Shown: positions 17,103 through 28,287, counted from the stretch's first letter. The stretch: 64,000 nt of DNA from Compostimonas suwonensis (GCF_002797855.1 NZ_PGFB01000002.1:682001-746000); one strand, 5' to 3'. Program-made: numbers and translations. Notes: generated by a model from the letters alone, not told the origin.

Positions 17103-17161
17103 CGTGTCGAACCTCTCCTGTGACTCGGATATGACTACCGGGGCTGCCCGCCCATTGTCCC

Positions 17162-17590
17162 TCAGCCGCCGCTGCGAGCACAGAGGTGCTGCGAGATCCA
17201 GTCCGGCGCCGCCGACAGCGCCAGGCCTCCCGAGCGGATGAGGCCGGCGAACTCGATCGCCTCGTCGGTCAGGCGCCCGTCGGCCGAGCCCTCCTCGTCG
17301 CGCCCCACGTGCACCGACAGCCAGCGGGTGAGGCCAGGGCCGATCCTCGCGCTCACCGCGACGATGCCGGCGAAGTGCCGCACCTGGCCGCGGGTGCCGT
17401 CGTCGAGCTCGGAGCGGAAGCCCGCGCCGGAGAAGACGTTCCGGCCGCCGACGGCGGCATCGAGAAACCAGAACGGCCCGGTGCGGATGCCCGCGGCATC
17501 CGTGCCCAGCTCGATCAGGAACCGCCGCGGTGTGGGTTTCTCGCGCGCGAGTCGTGCGGCCAGCGAGCAGAGTTCGGCACAGGCGTCCAT
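17162..17590 (-). CDS. Conserved hypothetical protein
   Basis: 142 residues that I cannot assign to a named family. There is no signal peptide or membrane segment. The middle part, TRGQVRHFAGIVAVSARIG, and the C-terminal GRLTDEAIEFAGLIRSGGL, look like a conserved helical core. The reading frame has normal G/C bias at third positions, supporting a real gene. The ATG at 17590 has only a weak ribosome-binding site, so the start is uncertain. Confidence 0.6.
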   Translation of the reverse strand: MDACAELCSLAARLAREKPTPRRFLIELGTDAAGIRTGPFWFLDAAVGGRNVFSGAGFRSELDDGTRGQVRHFAGIVAVSARIGPGLTRWLSVHVGRDEEGSADGRLTDEAIEFAGLIRSGGLALSAAPDWISQHLCARSGG

Positions 17591-17628
17591 CGGAGAACCG
17601 TATCGGAGACAGCGATGTCGGGCGAACG

Positions 17629-17922
17629 CTACGCGGTCGGCTTGGTGGCCTTGCCGTCGAGCCACAGGGTGTCGGACTCGTCTCGGTGCACGCCCGTCGT
17701 GCCGACGTGCTTCGAGGCGATCGTGGGCCCGTTCTTGATCATGTGCACGAGCGCCATGCCGTGGCCTCGGCCGAGCTCGTAGTCCTCCTTCAGCCACTCG
17801 AGGATCGCACCCGCCGCGACCGCCGGGTCGCCCAGGCCTTTCTCGTGCGCGATCTCGAGCAGCTGGCGGGGTGTGAGCCCGGTCTTGTCCTCGATCGTGT
17901 CGAGATATGCCTGAAACGACAT
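17629..17922 (-). CDS. DUF4287 family protein
   Basis: 97 residues. The N-terminal half MSFQAYLDTIEDKTGLTP and LEWLKEDYELGRGHGMALVH is the DUF4287 domain, small helical proteins with no known activity. AGGAGGG eight bases before the ATG at 17922 fixes the start; an ATG at 17940 would overlap this site. An AT-rich inverted repeat lies just upstream. Confidence 0.88.
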   Translation of the reverse strand: MSFQAYLDTIEDKTGLTPRQLLEIAHEKGLGDPAVAAGAILEWLKEDYELGRGHGMALVHMIKNGPTIASKHVGTTGVHRDESDTLWLDGKATKPTA

Positions 17923-17943
17923 GTGCGCGACCCTCCTCATATA

Positions 17944-17957
17944 AAACCGATTGGTTT
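17944..17957. promoter_or_regulatory. Inverted repeat upstream of the DUF4287 gene
   Basis: AAACC (17944-17948) and GGTTT (17953-17957) are separated by GATT in an otherwise GC-rich sequence, 22 bases before the DUF4287 start. This resembles a TetR-type operator, but no TetR gene is adjacent. Weak evidence. Confidence 0.35.
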
Positions 17958-17983
17958 CCGTCGGGCCCGACCCGGCACGACGC

Positions 17984-18017
17984 CCGAAGCGCCCGGCGAT
18001 CCCGCCGGGCGCTTCGG
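17984..18017. terminator. Hairpin terminator between the hxlR-type gene and the DUF4287 gene
   Basis: Perfect 14-bp arms (17984-17997 and 18004-18017) around a six-base loop GATCCC form a very stable GC stem. There is no U-run, which is usual in actinobacteria. It lies downstream of the HxlR-family gene on the minus strand. Confidence 0.7.
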
Positions 18018-18119
18018 CGTCACCGGGCCGACACGGATTCGTGCGTCCCGTCCGGCCCGCGGGCGTCGACGGGAGGGCGCCGGCGCCCTCTCTCGGCGAG
18101 CCGGATCGCCGCACTCGGC

Positions 18120-18527
18120 TCAGGCGGTGCGCGTGTCGTAGTCGGTGCGCGAGCGGGCGATCCCCGTGTAGTGCTCGATGGCCCAGTTTTCGAGGGCGCG
18201 AAGCGGCTCGAGCAGCGAGTGCCCCGCCTCTGTGAGCTCGTACTCGACGCGCACGGGCACCTCGAGATGGGCCGCGCGGCTCACGAGGCCGTCGCGCTCG
18301 AGCCCGCGCAGGGTCTGGGTGAGCATCTTCTGCGAGATGCCCTCGACCCTGCGCAGCAGCTCCGAGAAGCGCCGCGGGCCGCCGCCGAGCGCTCCCACGA
18401 TGAGCACGGTCCAGCGATCCCCCACCCGGTCGAGCACCCGGCGGGTGGGGCAGCCCTCGCGGTAGGGGTCGAGCGCCGGATACTCCGCGCCGTCGATCGT
18501 GGTTACCACGAAGTGCCTTCTTCCCAT
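18120..18527 (-). CDS. HxlR family transcriptional regulator
   Basis: 135 residues with the HxlR winged-helix domain: CPTRRVLDRVGDRWTVLIVG, RRFSELLRRVEGISQKMLTQ and LRGLERDGLVSRAA. The Cys before the domain (REGCPT) is conserved in redox-sensing members such as HypR and QorR. It is divergent from an NAD(P)-binding protein gene with a perfect inverted repeat between them. This layout matches QorR/YodB-type quinone or aldehyde sensors; the true inducer is unknown. Confidence 0.92.
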   Translation of the reverse strand: MGRRHFVVTTIDGAEYPALDPYREGCPTRRVLDRVGDRWTVLIVGALGGGPRRFSELLRRVEGISQKMLTQTLRGLERDGLVSRAAHLEVPVRVEYELTEAGHSLLEPLRALENWAIEHYTGIARSRTDYDTRTA

Positions 18528-18540
18528 TGGAGAGCAAGTT

Positions 18541-18563
18541 ACGTACAGTAACCAACTGTACGT
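18541..18563. promoter_or_regulatory. Operator-like inverted repeat between hxlR and its divergent gene
   Basis: ACGTACAGT (18541-18549) and ACTGTACGT (18555-18563) are perfect inverted copies with a five-base spacer. It lies 14 bases upstream of the HxlR start and 25 bases upstream of the divergent gene. HxlR proteins bind such repeats, so this is the likely shared operator. Confidence 0.75.
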
Positions 18564-18587
18564 GCGAAGCATCGAGAGAGGACGACA

Positions 18588-19235
18588 ATGTCGACGATCA
18601 CAGTTCTGGGAGGCACCGGTTACACGGGCGCCAACATCGTGCGCGAGGCGGCCGCCCGCGGCCACGAGGTCGTCTCGTTCAGCCGCAACGCCCCGCAGGA
18701 TGCCGTGCCCGGCGTGCGCTACGAGACAGGCTCCCTGCTCGACGACTCCGTGCGCGAGCGCGCCGTCGCCGGAGCCGATGTCGTGATCGCCGCCCTCGCG
18801 CCCCGCGGCGAGCTCGAGACCGGGCTGGACGCCGTCTATCGGCGCGTCGCCGAGCTCGCGGCAGCGAGCGGCGCACGTCTCGGCGTGATCGGCGGCTACA
18901 GCTCCCTGCGGATGACCGAGGGCGCCCCGCGCATCGCCTACGGCGACGACGTGTACCCCGAGTACGCGGCCGAGAGCCGGGCGATGGCGGAGATCCTCGA
19001 CGAGCTCGTGGAGAGCGCTCCGGAGGGCCTCGACTGGTTCTCCGTGAGCCCCGGCGCCGGCTACGGCTCCTACGCCCCGGGCGAGGCGACCGGCGTCTTC
19101 CGCATCGGCGGGGATGTCGCGCTGTTCGACGAGGCCGGCCAGTCGGCGATCTCGGGGGCCGACTTCGCCACCGCGGTGCTCGACGAGGTCGACTCCCCCG
19201 CGCACCACCGCACACAGTTCTCCGTCGCCTACTGA
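18588..19235 (+). CDS. NAD(P)-binding atypical short-chain dehydrogenase (NAD(P)H-binding family)
   Basis: 215 residues. The N-terminal Rossmann motif is ITVLGGTGYTGANIVREAA, followed by VVIAALAPRGE and a GVIGGYSSLRMTEG region; LDWFSVSPGAGYG is typical of the YwnB/NmrA-like group. These proteins act as NADPH sensors or quinone/flavin reductases. It is divergent from an HxlR regulator with a shared operator, so expression is likely induced by an electrophile. AGAGAGGA lies upstream of the ATG. Confidence 0.88.
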   Translation: MSTITVLGGTGYTGANIVREAAARGHEVVSFSRNAPQDAVPGVRYETGSLLDDSVRERAVAGADVVIAALAPRGELETGLDAVYRRVAELAAASGARLGVIGGYSSLRMTEGAPRIAYGDDVYPEYAAESRAMAEILDELVESAPEGLDWFSVSPGAGYGSYAPGEATGVFRIGGDVALFDEAGQSAISGADFATAVLDEVDSPAHHRTQFSVAY

Positions 19236-19290
19236 GCGGCTCGCCGGCGCCCTGCCGAGCGGTTCTCCGTCGCCTGTCGAGCGGTCGGGC

Positions 19291-19770
19291 TCAGAGGTCC
19301 AGCTCGTAGACGTACTGGATCGGCCCGCCCTCGCCCTCGCGGTTGACGAATCCGACGCTCTCGTAGAGGGCGCGGGCGGCGACGTCGTCCTCGCTCGTGC
19401 CGAGATCCATCCAGGCGGCGCCACGGCCTCGGGCATACTCGATCGCGGCGTTCAGCAGGGCGCGGCCGAGACCGCGGCCCCGGTTCCCGGGGGCGACGTA
19501 GAGCTCCGCGAGGTAGCACTCGGGCGCGGCCACCCAGATCGCCGGGCGGAAGCGCAGCACGACGAGTCCGTGCGGGGCGCCGGGATCGTGGGCGTCGTCG
19601 GGGTCGTAGCCGAGCAGCACAGCGGTGTCGCCCGCGGCGAGAAGCTGCGACATCCGCTCGGCCAGCTCGCGCTGCTCGGGCACGATGTCGTCGTACTCGG
19701 CGTTGAAGGCGCGCAGCAACCGGGCGATGTCGTGCGCATCGGCGGATGTCGCGAGCCGCGTCTGGCTCAT
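19291..19770 (-). CDS. GNAT family N-acetyltransferase
   Basis: 159 residues with the GNAT fold. The acetyl-CoA pyrophosphate loop is visible in LYVAPGNRGRGLGRALLNAA, and the last strand in ARALYESVGFVNREGEGG. Substrate unknown. A single gene with no obvious partner. Confidence 0.92.
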   Translation of the reverse strand: MSQTRLATSADAHDIARLLRAFNAEYDDIVPEQRELAERMSQLLAAGDTAVLLGYDPDDAHDPGAPHGLVVLRFRPAIWVAAPECYLAELYVAPGNRGRGLGRALLNAAIEYARGRGAAWMDLGTSEDDVAARALYESVGFVNREGEGGPIQYVYELDL

Positions 19771-19825
19771 ACGCCCACGCTACCCCGCAGCGCCGCCCTC
19801 ATCGAGCCCCTCGGCACGGGGTGTG

Positions 19826-20758
19826 TCAGGCGGCTGCGCGGAGGCCGAGCGTCGCGGCGAGCCATTCCCGCGCATGGTCGAGGAGCCGCTCGGCGGGGGC
19901 CGTCGTCGCGGCCCAGTTCTCGAAGCCGTGGACCGCGCCCGGCACGATCTCGAGGGTGACGTCCACGCCGTCGCGGCGCAGGCGACCGGCGTACTCGACG
20001 ATCTCGTCGTGGAAGAGCTCGATGTCGGCGGCGTAGAGCCAGGTGGGCGGCAGGCCCGTGAGATCCTCACGACGGGCGGGCACCGCGTAGTCGGGCAGCT
20101 CTGCCGCCCCGGGCTCGCGCCCGAGATAGGCGCTCCACCCGAAGCGGTTCGCGCTGTTGTTCCACACCCAGTGGTCGATCCCGTCGAGCTCGCGGCTGGC
20201 CGCGGTGCGGTCGTCGAGCATGGGGGCGAAGAGCCACTGGGCCACGGGCTGCACGGCCGAGGTGTCGTGGAGCCGCTGCACGAGACTCGCGGCGATCCCG
20301 CCGCCGGCGCTCTCCCCTCCGACGACGACCCGTGCCGGGTCGACGCCGAGCTCGGCGGCGTGGGCCTGCAGCCACTCCCAGCCGGCGGTCACGTCGTCGA
20401 GCGCGGCGGGGAACGGCGACTCCGGGGCGAGCCGGTATCTGACCGAGACGACCGTGATGCCGAGCCGGCCGGCGGTCTCGGAGCACAGCCTGTCGTCTTG
20501 TCTCGCGTCGCCGATGACGAGACCGCCGCCGTGGATCCAGAGCAGTCCGGGGCCGTCCGCCGCGGCATCCGGCCGGTAGACGCGCACACGCACCGAGCCG
20601 TCGCGCAGCCAGCGCGTCGTGACGCCCTCCACGCGGTGTTCGCGCATCAGCCGGGGGCCCACCCGGCCGAGGAGCCGCACGAGGCGCTTGCTGTTGTCGA
20701 GCGCCGGCAGCTTGAGGAGCAGCGGGCGGAGTTCTGGGTCGACGGCTTCGATGTCCAT
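19826..20758 (-). CDS. Alpha/beta hydrolase, hormone-sensitive lipase family
   Basis: 310 residues. The oxyanion-hole motif IHGGGLVIGD, the nucleophile elbow VGGESAGGGIAAS, a catalytic Asp region near AADIELFHDEI and the His in PGAVHGFENW complete the HSL-family triad. No signal peptide, so it is cytoplasmic and probably acts on short-chain esters. A 13-bp palindrome lies 32 bases upstream of the start. Confidence 0.93.
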   Translation of the reverse strand: MDIEAVDPELRPLLLKLPALDNSKRLVRLLGRVGPRLMREHRVEGVTTRWLRDGSVRVRVYRPDAAADGPGLLWIHGGGLVIGDARQDDRLCSETAGRLGITVVSVRYRLAPESPFPAALDDVTAGWEWLQAHAAELGVDPARVVVGGESAGGGIAASLVQRLHDTSAVQPVAQWLFAPMLDDRTAASRELDGIDHWVWNNSANRFGWSAYLGREPGAAELPDYAVPARREDLTGLPPTWLYAADIELFHDEIVEYAGRLRRDGVDVTLEIVPGAVHGFENWAATTAPAERLLDHAREWLAATLGLRAAA

Positions 20759-20789
20759 GGACCGAGCATCGCTGCACCCGACGACGATG

Positions 20790-20802
20790 TCAACTAAGTT
20801 GA
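20790..20802. promoter_or_regulatory. Operator-like palindrome upstream of the lipase gene
   Basis: TCAACT (20790-20795) and AGTTGA (20797-20802) are perfect inverted copies around one A, in an AT-richer pocket upstream of the minus-strand lipase gene. Probably a transcription-factor site; the factor is not encoded nearby. Confidence 0.45.
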
Positions 20803-20837
20803 TCGATCTCGCGCCTCGGCCTCGCCCGGAACGACGA

Positions 20838-20878
20838 ACGGACGGCCGAACCCGCGAATCGCGGGCCCGGCCGTCCGT
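20838..20878. terminator. Large hairpin terminator downstream of the GH97 gene
   Basis: Outer arms of 11 bp (20838-20848 and 20868-20878) enclose a second stem CCCGCG/CGCGGG around AAT (20851-20865). The nearly continuous stem lies 30 bases after the stop of the large secreted protein and can stop transcription from that strand. Confidence 0.8.
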
Positions 20879-20907
20879 CGGTCAGGCATCCCTCACGGGA
20901 CCCGGGA

Positions 20908-23900
20908 TCAACCCAGGGCGGTGAGCGTCAGCGTGGCCTGGTAGGTGCCGTTCGCGACCTCGAGCGGAAGCCGCAGGTCGAGGTCGGCGCCGAGCTTCGC
21001 CGAACCCAGCTCGTGGCCGTTGGCGGCCAGACCGAGGGTCGAGGATGCCGACAGGCCGTCGCCCGAGAGGAAGCCCGACGCGACGGCGTTGCCTGCAGCA
21101 GCGCCACCGCCGGCCTCGACGAGGAGCGGGGTCCAACCCAGGTACTTGCCCGAGAACGTCGTGTCACCGTTGGCGAAGTCGCCCACCTGCGCCGAGATCG
21201 ACCACTGCGGGGCCGAGGTGCGGGTGTCGGTCACGCGAACCGGGTTGATCGAGCCGGTCGCGGCGAAGTGATCGCCGTCCTGCTCGGCCGTGCCCAGGTT
21301 CACGAGGCCGTTGGTGCCGTCGATGTTCCAGACGAACTCGCCCGGCTCGCCGGTTCCCTGCTCGGGAACCGTGACCTCGACCTGCTGGTCGTCCGTGTCG
21401 GCCGGGGCATCCGGCGTCTCGGAGACAGCGGTGAGCACCGCGCGACCCAGCTGGGCGTCGAAGGTCCAGACGCTGCCGAAGTCCCAGCCGATGGCCTCGT
21501 AGGTCGACTGCTGCGCGAGCTGCGCGGCGGTGCGGTTGGCGCCGTTGAGGTTCGTCGCGGTTCCGTTGGTGATGAGCGAGCCGTTGACCGTCGCCGTGTC
21601 GAGCGACAGGTTGTCGGTGTAGCTCGGGCTGCCGTTCTCGCGAGCGAGGACTCGCGCACGAGGGCTGTTGGTGGTCTGCACCGTTCCGCTGACCACGACG
21701 TTGCCGATGACCCGGGTGCCCGTGTAGCCGTAGCCGGTGAGGATGCCGCCGTTCTGAACGTCGGCCTTCACCGTGGCCGACGCCACGTAGTTGTTCTGCA
21801 GCAGCGCCGAGGAGGAGTTCCAGGCGACGAGGCCGCCGACCTCCCAGTTGGCCCGGGCGTTGGCGTCGACCGTGTAGCTGTTGCGGATCTCGGCGTTGTT
21901 CTCGGCCGCGATCGGCGCGGAACGCCAGCCGCCGGAGACCTCCGACCCGATCACGAAGACCTGGTCGATGAGTCCGAAGTTGGCCACGGTCACGACCGCG
22001 ACACGGTTCGCCTGAATGTAGGCTCCCGGGATCACGGCTGTGGCGTCGATGAAGCCGAGCTGGCGGATGGTGCCGGCGTTCGTCATGATGAACGCCTTCG
22101 ACTCGGAGCCCGCGACCTCGAGGCCCGAGATCTTGTGGCCGTTTCCGTTGATCGTTCCGTCGAAGCTCGCGACGGGGGTCCACGGACGCGTCATCGTGAT
22201 GTCGGCCGTGACGTTGAACGTCGCGGCCGGGTGCTGCGCGATGAGCGCGAGGTCGGCCTCGCTCGAGATGTCGTACGGGCCGGTCGAGCCGTCCTCTTCG
22301 AGGGGGTTGTCGATCGCATCGGTCGTGATGCGCGCGAGGAACCCGCCGCCGCTTCGCAGCGTGGGCGTGAGGGTGCTCGTGCTGTCGACCGTCGTCGTCG
22401 TGCGCGACATGCCCACCGCGACCGTCTTGTCGGCGTAGAGGTCGACGTTGTACGTCGTTCCCGCCGGCAGGAAGTCGAGCGGGATCGACAGCTGGCCGGG
22501 AGCGGTGGTGCCGGATGTCACGGCGATCCAGTACTCGCCGTCAGCGGTCTCGCGCGCCACGGCGGCGAGGCTTCCGATCTTGCTCTGCGGAAGCATCCAG
22601 CTGCGCTTCCAGGTGGTCGGCAGGTTCTCGATCACGTTTCCGACGAGGTCGTGGTACTGACCGCCGGGAGCGAGGTACGCCGGACGCTCGGACAGCTGCA
22701 TGTACGGCATCGTGTAGACGACCGTCGAGGCCAGCTGGTGAGCCCACGAGACGTTCCATCCCGAGCCCGAGAGCTGGAACGGCGTGAAGTCGGCGGGGCC
22801 GGCGATCAGGCGCGTGAACGGTGCGAGCACGTCCTGGTTGGCGTCGTAGCCCGACTGCAGGCCGCGGATGGCCTCACGACCCAGCTCGTTGGGGTACGTG
22901 CGGTTCTGGCCGGTCGGCTCGAGCGGGTTGTGGAAGATCACCATGAGCTGACGAGCCGCGGAGTCCCGCGCCATGTCACGGAAGAAGTTGACCTTCGTCT
23001 CCGTCTCCTCGTTGGTGTGGTCGACCTTGAGGCCGGCGAGACCGCTCTGCTTCACGAGGTCGAGGTAGGCCTCACGGAAGTCGGGGTTCTGCAGGCTGTT
23101 GCGCGCATAGCTGCTGCCGCTGTCGTAGCTGATCGCGTTCGTGAACGTCGTGTCCGCGCCCGCGCCCTTGTCGTAGTCCGTCCACAGCCAGACGTCGACC
23201 GGAACGGTCTTCGACTTGCCGCGCTGCACGAGCGCGGCGATGTTCGCGAAGCGCTCAGCGGTGTTGGCACCCCACGAGGCGTCCGTCAGGTTGCCTTCGA
23301 TGAGGATGCCGGTGATGCCGGCGTCCGCCGTCGAGTCGAGGAGCGACTGCATGCCCGTGAGGCTCTGGTCGTTCGTCGTCTGGGTCGCCCACGAGTTGGT
23401 GCCCGGACGGATCCAGCTCAGGTCGCCACCCGGGAACACCGAGGTGTCGATCGGGTCGTTGACGGCCGTCACGATGTCGGAGTTCGTCAGGTCGGTGAGG
23501 TTGTCGGCGATCGTGATGACGCGGAACGGGGAGTGCAGCGTCTCGGGCTTGACCGCGAAGGTTCCCTGGCGGTTGTCCGTGGCCCAGTAGTACGTCGAGA
23601 TCGAGCCGGTGCTCGTGGTCTTGAGCGCGATCGCCGGCCAGTCGAGGACTTTGGCCTCGGTGACGTTGGCGAAATGGCCGTCGGGGAGCTCGACGGTCGG
23701 CAGCACGGTGATGTTCTGCGCGCCGGCAGCGGCGAAGGTGTTGCGGCTGAAGCTGTTCTGCAGATCGTCGATCGTGCCGCTCGTGACCACCTGGTAGTTC
23801 AGCGTCGAGGCGGGGTCGAAGGCGAAGGTCGTGTCCTCGCGCGAGACGACGGCGCCGGCGAGCGACGGGTCGAGCACGTAGCGCAGGGCGATGCCGGTGT

Positions 23901-25401
23901 CGAAGACCTCGAACTCGAGCGAGAGGACGCTCGCGTCGTCGCGCAGAACGGGGATGACGCTCGTGTTGTTGTGGTCGCGTCCCGTGTCCTGGTGGCCGAT
24001 GAGCGGGTAGCTCTCGTCGACCGCGGAGGTGGTGGCGGTTCCCAGGGTCACGCCGGTGCCCCAGTCGGTGCCGCCGATCACGAGACCGAGATCGGATTCG
24101 CGCACGACGGTCGCGCCGTCCTGCGTGACGGTGTAGCCGAGGTTGCCCTCGTCGTCGGTGGAGACGGTGGCGACGGTCTTGCCGTCGGGGCTCGTCGTCA
24201 CGACCTCGGACGCGAGGCCGTCACCGGGCTCGGTCGGGTCGTCGGTCGGGTCGTCCGTCGGCTCGGTGGGCTCGTCGGGCTCGGCCTTCTCGGGCACGGC
24301 CGTGAGCACCGGGCGCTGAGCGGCCTGGTCGAAGGTCCAGATGCCGGCGAAGTCCCAGCCGATGGCCTCGTACGTGGCCTGCTGCGCGAGCTCCGCGGCG
24401 CTCTTGTTGAGCCCCTGACGGTTGTCGGCCGCGCCACCGGTCACGGCTGCGCCGCTCACCGGGAGCGTCGCGAGCGCGAGGTTGTTGACGTACGTCGCGC
24501 CCTTGCTCGCCACGCTCGTGTTGTTCTGGCCGTTGATGCGGCCGATGTTGTTGGCGGACTGGCCGCTGCCCTGGGCGACGGAGCCGCCGAGCGCGACGGC
24601 GCCGCGGATCGTCGCGGTGCTGTAGCTGTAGCCGCTGATGATGCCGATGTTGCGGGTCTCGGTGACCATGGTCGCGTCGGCGTAGACGTTCGTGATGCGC
24701 TCGGTGCCCACGTTGTCGTTGCGAGCGGCGATTCCGCCCGACTCCCAGCCGGAGTGGATCGAGCCCCGGAAGTAGCTGTTCTGGATGACGCCGTTGGAGA
24801 GGTTGTCGGCGACGATTCCGGCCGTGCGCCATCCGCCGTCGATCGAGCCCATGACGTACACCTGGTCGACGAGGCCGTGGTTGTTGGCCACGACGGTGGC
24901 CTTCTTGGTGTTGGTGGTCTGCGACTCGGCGGAGGAGGTGCCCGTGATCGACACGCCGCTGAAGCCGACGCGCTCGATGGTCCCGGAGTTGTTGTTGATG
25001 AGGGCGGCCGTCTTGTCGGCGCCGCCCGTGCTCGCGTAGACCTTCGATCCCGTGAAGTCGATCGAGAGGCCGAAGACCGTGTGGCCCGTGCCGTCGAGGA
25101 CGCCCCCGAAGCTGTTGATCATGGGAACCGGGGCGGTGAGGGCGATGTCGGAGGTGAGCGCGTAGTGCGCAGCGGCCGAGCCGGTGCCCGCCGTGTCGGC
25201 GTTGACGTTCGAGATGAACGACGAGAACTCGTCGACCGTCCCGATCTTGTAGGGGTCGGCGGCGGTGCCGGCGCCTGTGAGGTCGGGCGCGGCATGCGCG
25301 AGCAGGGTCGTCGTCGTGACGCCGGCCACGACCAGTGCGGCGGCCGCAGCCACCGCCCCGATTCGTATACCGCGTCGCGCGACCATCGGATGTGTCTTCA
25401 C
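20908..25401 (-). CDS. Secreted GH97-family glycosidase flanked by beta-helix modules
   Basis: 1497 residues. The GTG at 25401 has AAGGGAGA eight bases upstream and gives a good signal peptide (cleavage near LLAHA, about residue 37). Then: beta-helix module about 40-370, an acidic Thr/Pro linker (EPTDDPTDDPTEPGDG), a GH97 domain about 396-1024, a second beta-helix module about 1035-1330, and a C-terminal domain about 1340-1497 resembling WxL cell-wall-binding domains. In the GH97 part, GLKVDHTNEE places an Asp (about 794) where retaining GH97 alpha-galactosidases have their nucleophile, and NRTYPNELGREAIRG follows at the expected distance. Both beta-helix modules close with AIGWDF/WTFD motifs. 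There is no LPxTG signal. The substrate is probably an alpha-linked glycan. Confidence 0.85.
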   Translation of the reverse strand: MKTHPMVARRGIRIGAVAAAAALVVAGVTTTTLLAHAAPDLTGAGTAADPYKIGTVDEFSSFISNVNADTAGTGSAAAHYALTSDIALTAPVPMINSFGGVLDGTGHTVFGLSIDFTGSKVYASTGGADKTAALINNNSGTIERVGFSGVSITGTSSAESQTTNTKKATVVANNHGLVDQVYVMGSIDGGWRTAGIVADNLSNGVIQNSYFRGSIHSGWESGGIAARNDNVGTERITNVYADATMVTETRNIGIISGYSYSTATIRGAVALGGSVAQGSGQSANNIGRINGQNNTSVASKGATYVNNLALATLPVSGAAVTGGAADNRQGLNKSAAELAQQATYEAIGWDFAGIWTFDQAAQRPVLTAVPEKAEPDEPTEPTDDPTDDPTEPGDGLASEVVTTSPDGKTVATVSTDDEGNLGYTVTQDGATVVRESDLGLVIGGTDWGTGVTLGTATTSAVDESYPLIGHQDTGRDHNNTSVIPVLRDDASVLSLEFEVFDTGIALRYVLDPSLAGAVVSREDTTFAFDPASTLNYQVVTSGTIDDLQNSFSRNTFAAAGAQNITVLPTVELPDGHFANVTEAKVLDWPAIALKTTSTGSISTYYWATDNRQGTFAVKPETLHSPFRVITIADNLTDLTNSDIVTAVNDPIDTSVFPGGDLSWIRPGTNSWATQTTNDQSLTGMQSLLDSTADAGITGILIEGNLTDASWGANTAERFANIAALVQRGKSKTVPVDVWLWTDYDKGAGADTTFTNAISYDSGSSYARNSLQNPDFREAYLDLVKQSGLAGLKVDHTNEETETKVNFFRDMARDSAARQLMVIFHNPLEPTGQNRTYPNELGREAIRGLQSGYDANQDVLAPFTRLIAGPADFTPFQLSGSGWNVSWAHQLASTVVYTMPYMQLSERPAYLAPGGQYHDLVGNVIENLPTTWKRSWMLPQSKIGSLAAVARETADGEYWIAVTSGTTAPGQLSIPLDFLPAGTTYNVDLYADKTVAVGMSRTTTTVDSTSTLTPTLRSGGGFLARITTDAIDNPLEEDGSTGPYDISSEADLALIAQHPAATFNVTADITMTRPWTPVASFDGTINGNGHKISGLEVAGSESKAFIMTNAGTIRQLGFIDATAVIPGAYIQANRVAVVTVANFGLIDQVFVIGSEVSGGWRSAPIAAENNAEIRNSYTVDANARANWEVGGLVAWNSSSALLQNNYVASATVKADVQNGGILTGYGYTGTRVIGNVVVSGTVQTTNSPRARVLARENGSPSYTDNLSLDTATVNGSLITNGTATNLNGANRTAAQLAQQSTYEAIGWDFGSVWTFDAQLGRAVLTAVSETPDAPADTDDQQVEVTVPEQGTGEPGEFVWNIDGTNGLVNLGTAEQDGDHFAATGSINPVRVTDTRTSAPQWSISAQVGDFANGDTTFSGKYLGWTPLLVEAGGGAAAGNAVASGFLSGDGLSASSTLGLAANGHELGSAKLGADLDLRLPLEVANGTYQATLTLTALG

Positions 25402-25719
25402 GTGAGCTATCTCCCTTTGCAGACTTCCTGCCGCGCCGAACAGACCACCGCGACAGCGGATGTTGATATGCATCCCAGAGACTCGTCACGCATGCCGACT
25501 ACTTGCCCACGGCTAACTGAAGGAACCCTCTCCACGAGGTGAACAGTCGACGTCACTCCTGTCAGCTTCGTGTTCATCTTCGTGAGCGGGTCGGACGACG
25601 ACGCGCAACGGATGCCGCGGCGGCGCTTCAACGACCGAGCGCGGGCCTGTTCGCGGGCGACGAGCGTCTGCACGCCGCGCCCGCGAGCAGACCCGCGCTC
25701 GAGAGGAACCGCCCTGAGA
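25402..25719. other. Intergenic region between the GH97 and MFS genes
   Basis: This 318-base gap holds the GH97 ribosome-binding site (25409-25416 region, minus strand), a leader of about 100 bases without a clear promoter consensus that I can defend, and a long terminator hairpin for the exporter gene. I see no further gene. Confidence 0.6.
25637..25700. terminator. Stem-loop downstream of the DHA2 exporter gene
   Basis: GAGCGCGGG (25637-25645) pairs with CCCGCGCTC (25692-25700), and the interior adds a second stem of CGCGGGCG with CGCCCGCG. The hairpin lies 20 bases after the MFS stop codon on the minus strand. Confidence 0.65.
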
Positions 25720-28156
<2,437 letters not shown>

Positions 28157-28167
28157 GGTGTGCAGTA

Positions 28168-28192
28168 TTGCACTATCGAATCGATGGTGCAA
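28168..28192. promoter_or_regulatory. TetR operator upstream of the tetR-exporter pair
   Basis: A 25-bp palindrome centred on A28180: TTGCAC (28168-28173) pairs with GTGCAA (28187-28192) and ATCGA (28175-28179) with TCGAT (28181-28185). Only one pair is mismatched. Extra TGCA half-sites lie on the start-proximal side. Confidence 0.75.
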
Positions 28193-28248
28193 ATCGAGAG
28201 CGCGTCACTGTGCCGTCGACGCGGACGGCGGGTAGACGGATGCCGGAT

Positions 28249-28287
28249 GCTCAGCTCATCGACGCCCGACGCTCAGCTCATCGACGC
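28249..28287. repeat. Short direct repeat at the end of the Gfo/Idh gene
   Basis: The 17-bp sequence GCTCAGCTCATCGACGC occurs at 28249-28265 and again at 28271-28287. The second copy contains the stop codon and last codons of the Gfo/Idh gene; the first lies just beyond. A small tandem duplication with a 22-bp period. Confidence 0.7.

Noticed and set aside
21013-25542. Plus-strand open frame of 1509 codons opposite the GH97 gene
   Set aside because: Same effect: lack of stop codons on the opposite strand of a GC-rich gene. No family signature.
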